From positions 1 to 41,390 of the forward strand of contig MPUH01000655.1 of NCBI GenBank assembly GCA_001970955.1: DNA of 41,390 bases, in the 5' to 3' direction. The notes beneath the pieces are model-generated. The model made no database searches. It was not told the DNA's origin and saw nothing but the letters and a program-made list of their open reading frames with translations. This DNA is from Stentor coeruleus. Its lineage: Eukaryota > Ciliophora > Heterotrichea > Heterotrichida > Stentoridae. Shown piece after piece: positions 38,719 through 41,390 of the stretch. Position 1 is the stretch's first letter. The number at the start of each line of letters is the position of its first letter. Position numbers and translations under genes: made by a program.

Positions 38719-40206
38719 CTAAAGATCGTTTTTTGGCTCTAAGAGCTTTTCAATTTTTTCTGTAATTCTTTTTATATCCCATATACCTTCAAATTCATGA
38801 GGAACCATTTTTTTCTTTATTGCGAAAAACAACTTTGGGATGCTTGAGATTTCATACCTTGGAGGGACGTAGTTGTTTTTTGCATCGATTTTAACGAATT
38901 CAATTTTATAGTTAGTTTTGTAGTTTTCTGCTAAGGATTCTAAACTTTCTAGTTTGGATTTATGTGTTTGGATTGTTGAAGAGTCATATACAAATACCGC
39001 ATGGATTCTATCTTTATTTTCAATAATTTCTTCAAAATTACTCCCAACTGCTACTCTAACTCCTTTTTCATAATTTATTTTAGGAACAGGATCAGTTTTA
39101 TGGTATTTTGGGTATTTTTGAACTTCGAATTTATTGTAAAAATCCTCAAGGCAATTATCTTTAAATTCATTGTTTTCATATATAGATTCCTGGCTGATTT
39201 TATAGTAGTCGCCTTTGTATTCAAGGAGCATAAAAAGTTCTTCGTTTTGTAAAGATAAAGTTTGCAGAAATGGTTTGAATTCTTTTGTATCAGCAACTGC
39301 CCATTGGTATTTTCTTTCATCCCATGGAGCTGATAAGTATTTTTGTGAATTCACTATAAATTTATCAACAAAATAAGGTATTTTATCTTTATAAACGTTT
39401 ATATCAATAAAAAAATACCCAAAAGGGATGATAGGATTTTTTAAGTTCTTCAAGGTTTCTTGGTCAACAAATGATAAAAACGGATGATAAGTTTCATTTA
39501 CAAACTTGCTAATATCTTCATTACTAGTAAATTTGTTTAGAACAAAATAATTTGAAGTCAAACTATGGTTTAATAATTTTCCTTTTGCCACAACAATAGA
39601 ATCACTTTTAAGGTCAAATTTATAAGTCCACTCACCTTCATCTTTTAATAAAGCAAATTTGTATTTATCCATAACAGTTTTCGCATAGTTTTGGAACAGG
39701 TCGAATTTTTTTCCTTCAAATTTTTCAAAAATCCCAAGTATCAGCCCATTAAATTGGTTTTTTTCTTCAATATATTTGTTATAATCTTCAATATCATAGA
39801 AATTAATGAAATTATGGATTTTATCAGTGAATGAGTTAATCATTGTTGCCCGAGTTATTTCTTGAGTATAGTTTCGACATATGTCTGTATGGGCTAAACA
39901 ATAAATGATATACGGAAATGATTGATTTTTTAATTTTTCACGGGTTTTCAAGTTTTTACCATTTGACATGTCTATTTTGCTCATTTTTATAGGTAAATTT
40001 GTCAGTTCTTTACTTGCTTGAAAATAATCTGAAGTCATGCTTTTGCCTGAACCAGAAAAAGGGAGATAATGAAGAACGACTCGTAATTCAGACTTGAATT
40101 CTTCTAAAAAGCTCGAATAATCATTGTCTGTGAGTTCATAGAGAGGACCTTCACGTATGTATGCTAAAGAAGGGACTATTAGGAGAAATGATGTAAATAG
40201 CGCCAT
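38719..40206 (-). CDS. redox-inactive PDI-like protein of the ER
   Basis: 495 residues. Signal peptide (MALFTSFLLIVPSLA), then four thioredoxin-like domains in the a-b-b'-a' order of protein disulfide isomerase. In domain a the active site CGHC is SGSG (51-54, in LPFSGSGKSM). In domain a' the CxxC is also absent (VYDSSTIQTHKSKL), although the flanking (RVAVGSNFEEII) and the cis-Pro motif (SIPKLFF) are retained. So it cannot do thiol-disulfide exchange. It may be a chaperone or escort, as in human ERp27-type pseudo-PDIs. It ends KNDL, close to an HDEL/KDEL retrieval signal, supporting ER residence. Convergent, 1 bp from the EF-hand gene. Confidence 0.8.
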   Translation of the reverse strand: MALFTSFLLIVPSLAYIREGPLYELTDNDYSSFLEEFKSELRVVLHYLPFSGSGKSMTSDYFQASKELTNLPIKMSKIDMSNGKNLKTREKLKNQSFPYIIYCLAHTDICRNYTQEITRATMINSFTDKIHNFINFYDIEDYNKYIEEKNQFNGLILGIFEKFEGKKFDLFQNYAKTVMDKYKFALLKDEGEWTYKFDLKSDSIVVAKGKLLNHSLTSNYFVLNKFTSNEDISKFVNETYHPFLSFVDQETLKNLKNPIIPFGYFFIDINVYKDKIPYFVDKFIVNSQKYLSAPWDERKYQWAVADTKEFKPFLQTLSLQNEELFMLLEYKGDYYKISQESIYENNEFKDNCLEDFYNKFEVQKYPKYHKTDPVPKINYEKGVRVAVGSNFEEIIENKDRIHAVFVYDSSTIQTHKSKLESLESLAENYKTNYKIEFVKIDAKNNYVPPRYEISSIPKLFFAIKKKMVPHEFEGIWDIKRITEKIEKLLEPKNDL

Positions 40207-40423
40207 TATTACGTGTAATAAAAATGTATTTCCTTATTGAGTTTAAGTTTTTTGGTATGAAAAAAATATATTTATACAATTTAATGTGTTTTTTGAAAGC
40301 TTTTAATATGAAGTAATTGATTAAAATTACTTTTTTTATGATTTTGGCTAATAATTATGATAATTTATAATCTAAACTTCTCTAAAAACTTATTAAATAC
40401 ATCAAAAAAACATAAACTACTAC

Positions 40424-41146
40424 CTAATATAAGTTATTAAGCTGATCAATTTCCTTTTCATATTCAATCTCATACTTTGGTTTCTTCTTATCAAACAACT
40501 GGTCTAAATCTTCAATTTCCTGATCACTTTCTTCAACATCCTCCTCGACATACTCCACCTCTTCCTTCTCATTTTCATCAAGCCACTTATTATAAACCCT
40601 AGGTGGATAGTTATAAATATCCTCATAATTCCCATTCTTCAGCCTATCAAACAACTCTTTTTCTATCACAATCTCAATCTGTGCAGCTCTTTCTGCATGT
40701 TCTTCCCTCTGCCTTTCTCTTCTCTCAGTTTTTTTTTTAACTGGTATAATCTGAACATCAGAATGTTTTTCGATTTTTCTTTTTCTTATCAAATACTGAA
40801 CAATTTTAGTAAACCTTTGCTTGTTTTTGTGTATTTGAAACTCAGGCCAAAACTCTAAATGTTCTTGTATTTGTTCTAAAGCTTGATCATAATTCTTTAA
40901 AAGTTTGATTCTTTCCCATAGTTTTTTTGGAGTATGGGCCCTTTCTGGGACTTTTTTGTATAAGTAACAAACCCCATCCTTTTCGATTATGGTTGCATAG
41001 CGGCTGTTAGCCAAGGGGCATGATCTTCTATTGCAGAGACCAGTAACATTGTAGGGGTTTCTACAGAAATTTTGAGTTTCTGTTGAAGTTCGGTATGAAC
41101 AATGTGTGGTGCCGATGATTTCCCATATCACATCATCGTTCTGCAT
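40424..41146 (-). CDS. MAK16: MAK16 ribosome biogenesis factor
   Basis: 240 residues from ATG 41146 (MQNDDVIWE), the start matching the family's N-terminus; an upstream open stretch to 41185 has only TTG and is not used. Diagnostic sequence: FCRNPYNVTGLCNRRSCPLA, RYATI, CYLYKKVPERA, KLWERIKLLKNY, CKQRFTK-like NKQRFTKIVQYLIRKRK. Four cysteines (C16, C28, C38, C43) match the conserved set thought to bind metal. The C-terminus is acidic with short Lys runs. MAK16 is a nucleolar protein of early pre-60S particles, needed with RPF1 for 25S/5.8S rRNA maturation. It ends at TAA 40424. Confidence 0.95.
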   Translation of the reverse strand: MQNDDVIWEIIGTTHCSYRTSTETQNFCRNPYNVTGLCNRRSCPLANSRYATIIEKDGVCYLYKKVPERAHTPKKLWERIKLLKNYDQALEQIQEHLEFWPEFQIHKNKQRFTKIVQYLIRKRKIEKHSDVQIIPVKKKTERRERQREEHAERAAQIEIVIEKELFDRLKNGNYEDIYNYPPRVYNKWLDENEKEEVEYVEEDVEESDQEIEDLDQLFDKKKPKYEIEYEKEIDQLNNLY

Positions 41147-41390
41147 CGAAGATTTATAAATGGATATTACTGAAGAGGATTGCAAGAGGCTCAGAACTTT
41201 CTAAGTAGAAACCACTCGCAAAGAAGCTATTATGACACTTATAAGAACTTTACGTAACCAAAAATGCCGGTCAGCCTTAACATTACGATACCTTGAAACT
41301 TTGTTTCGAGATTCTGAAGTAAAAAACTCCTAAGCTACTAAATAACTAAATAACATTCTATCAAAAAAATACATTCTTATCCTCTCAATC
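41147..41390. other. window end, possible small ORF on + strand
   Basis: Upstream flank of MAK16; TATAAA lies at 41153-41158 on its strand. A 33-codon ATG frame runs + from 41232 to 41333 (MTLIRTLRNQKCRSALTLRY...). A GT...AG 16-mer overlaps its end, but splicing gives an immediate stop. It is less AT-rich than typical intergenic sequence here, so it may be the start of a gene running off the window or a small RNA; undecided. Confidence 0.25.

Noticed and set aside
41147-41185. N-terminal extension of MAK16 by 13 residues
   Set aside because: It begins at TTG; the ATG at 41146 matches the conserved family N-terminus.
1-41390. tRNA, rRNA or CRISPR array
   Set aside because: No cloverleaf with a convincing T-arm, no rRNA-like sequence, and no regularly spaced repeats were found by eye. 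A tRNAscan/Infernal run could still reveal a missed small RNA.

Overview
The window looks like a macronuclear scaffold of a heterotrich ciliate, most likely Stentor. It is AT-rich and compact. Very long reading frames, one of them 3,959 codons, are intact under the standard genetic code, with TAA, TAG and TGA all used as stops. Three introns can be placed by reading-frame continuity, and each is exactly 15 nt (GTAA...TAG, with an A at position 10). Tiny introns combined with the standard code is the known Stentor pattern; the species name remains an inference.

Layout. 1-7286 (+): the 3' end of a multipass membrane protein; a B-box plus about 16 WD40 repeat protein; and a tandem pair of secreted/anchored M14-carboxypeptidase-like proteins that lack zinc ligands. 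7380-17703 (-): a disordered protein, an ankyrin protein, a small lipidated IQ-motif protein, a TPR protein, a 357-aa unknown protein that appears as two ORFs only because of an assembly join, and a USP47-like deubiquitinase whose last 104 residues lie in two further exons. 17939-19177 (+): an L-type lectin-like type I membrane protein with one intron. 19191-22187 (-): an ELMO-domain-like protein, a decayed WD-like fragment and a small repeat protein. 22188-24196: a gene-poor 2 kb stretch with short repeats and a GC-richer island. 24197-36076 (-): a giant HECT ubiquitin ligase with SPRY and CUB-like modules. 36822-41146: an alpha-carbonic anhydrase and a lipidated EF-hand protein (+), then a redox-dead PDI-like protein and the ribosome-assembly factor MAK16 (-).

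There is no operon logic and the genes are mostly unrelated housekeeping and surface functions. Themes that recur are secretory-pathway proteins that keep a fold but lose catalytic or ligand residues (two M14-like proteins, PDI, perhaps the lectin), ubiquitin enzymes (HECT, USP), and small acylated calcium/calmodulin-type proteins (IQ, EF-hand).

All six single-N positions (6089, 13545, 16363, 20292, 23270, 37899) sit between two near-identical 44-77 bp direct copies. These are unmerged overlapping contig ends, not biological repeats. They add 15, 26 and 16 spurious residues to three proteins and split a fourth. The most interesting biology is the HECT ligase, in which a CUB-like module appears to be interrupted by two SPRY modules, together with the extreme gene packing (1 bp between convergent stop codons) and the gene-oriented strand skew of the flanks.
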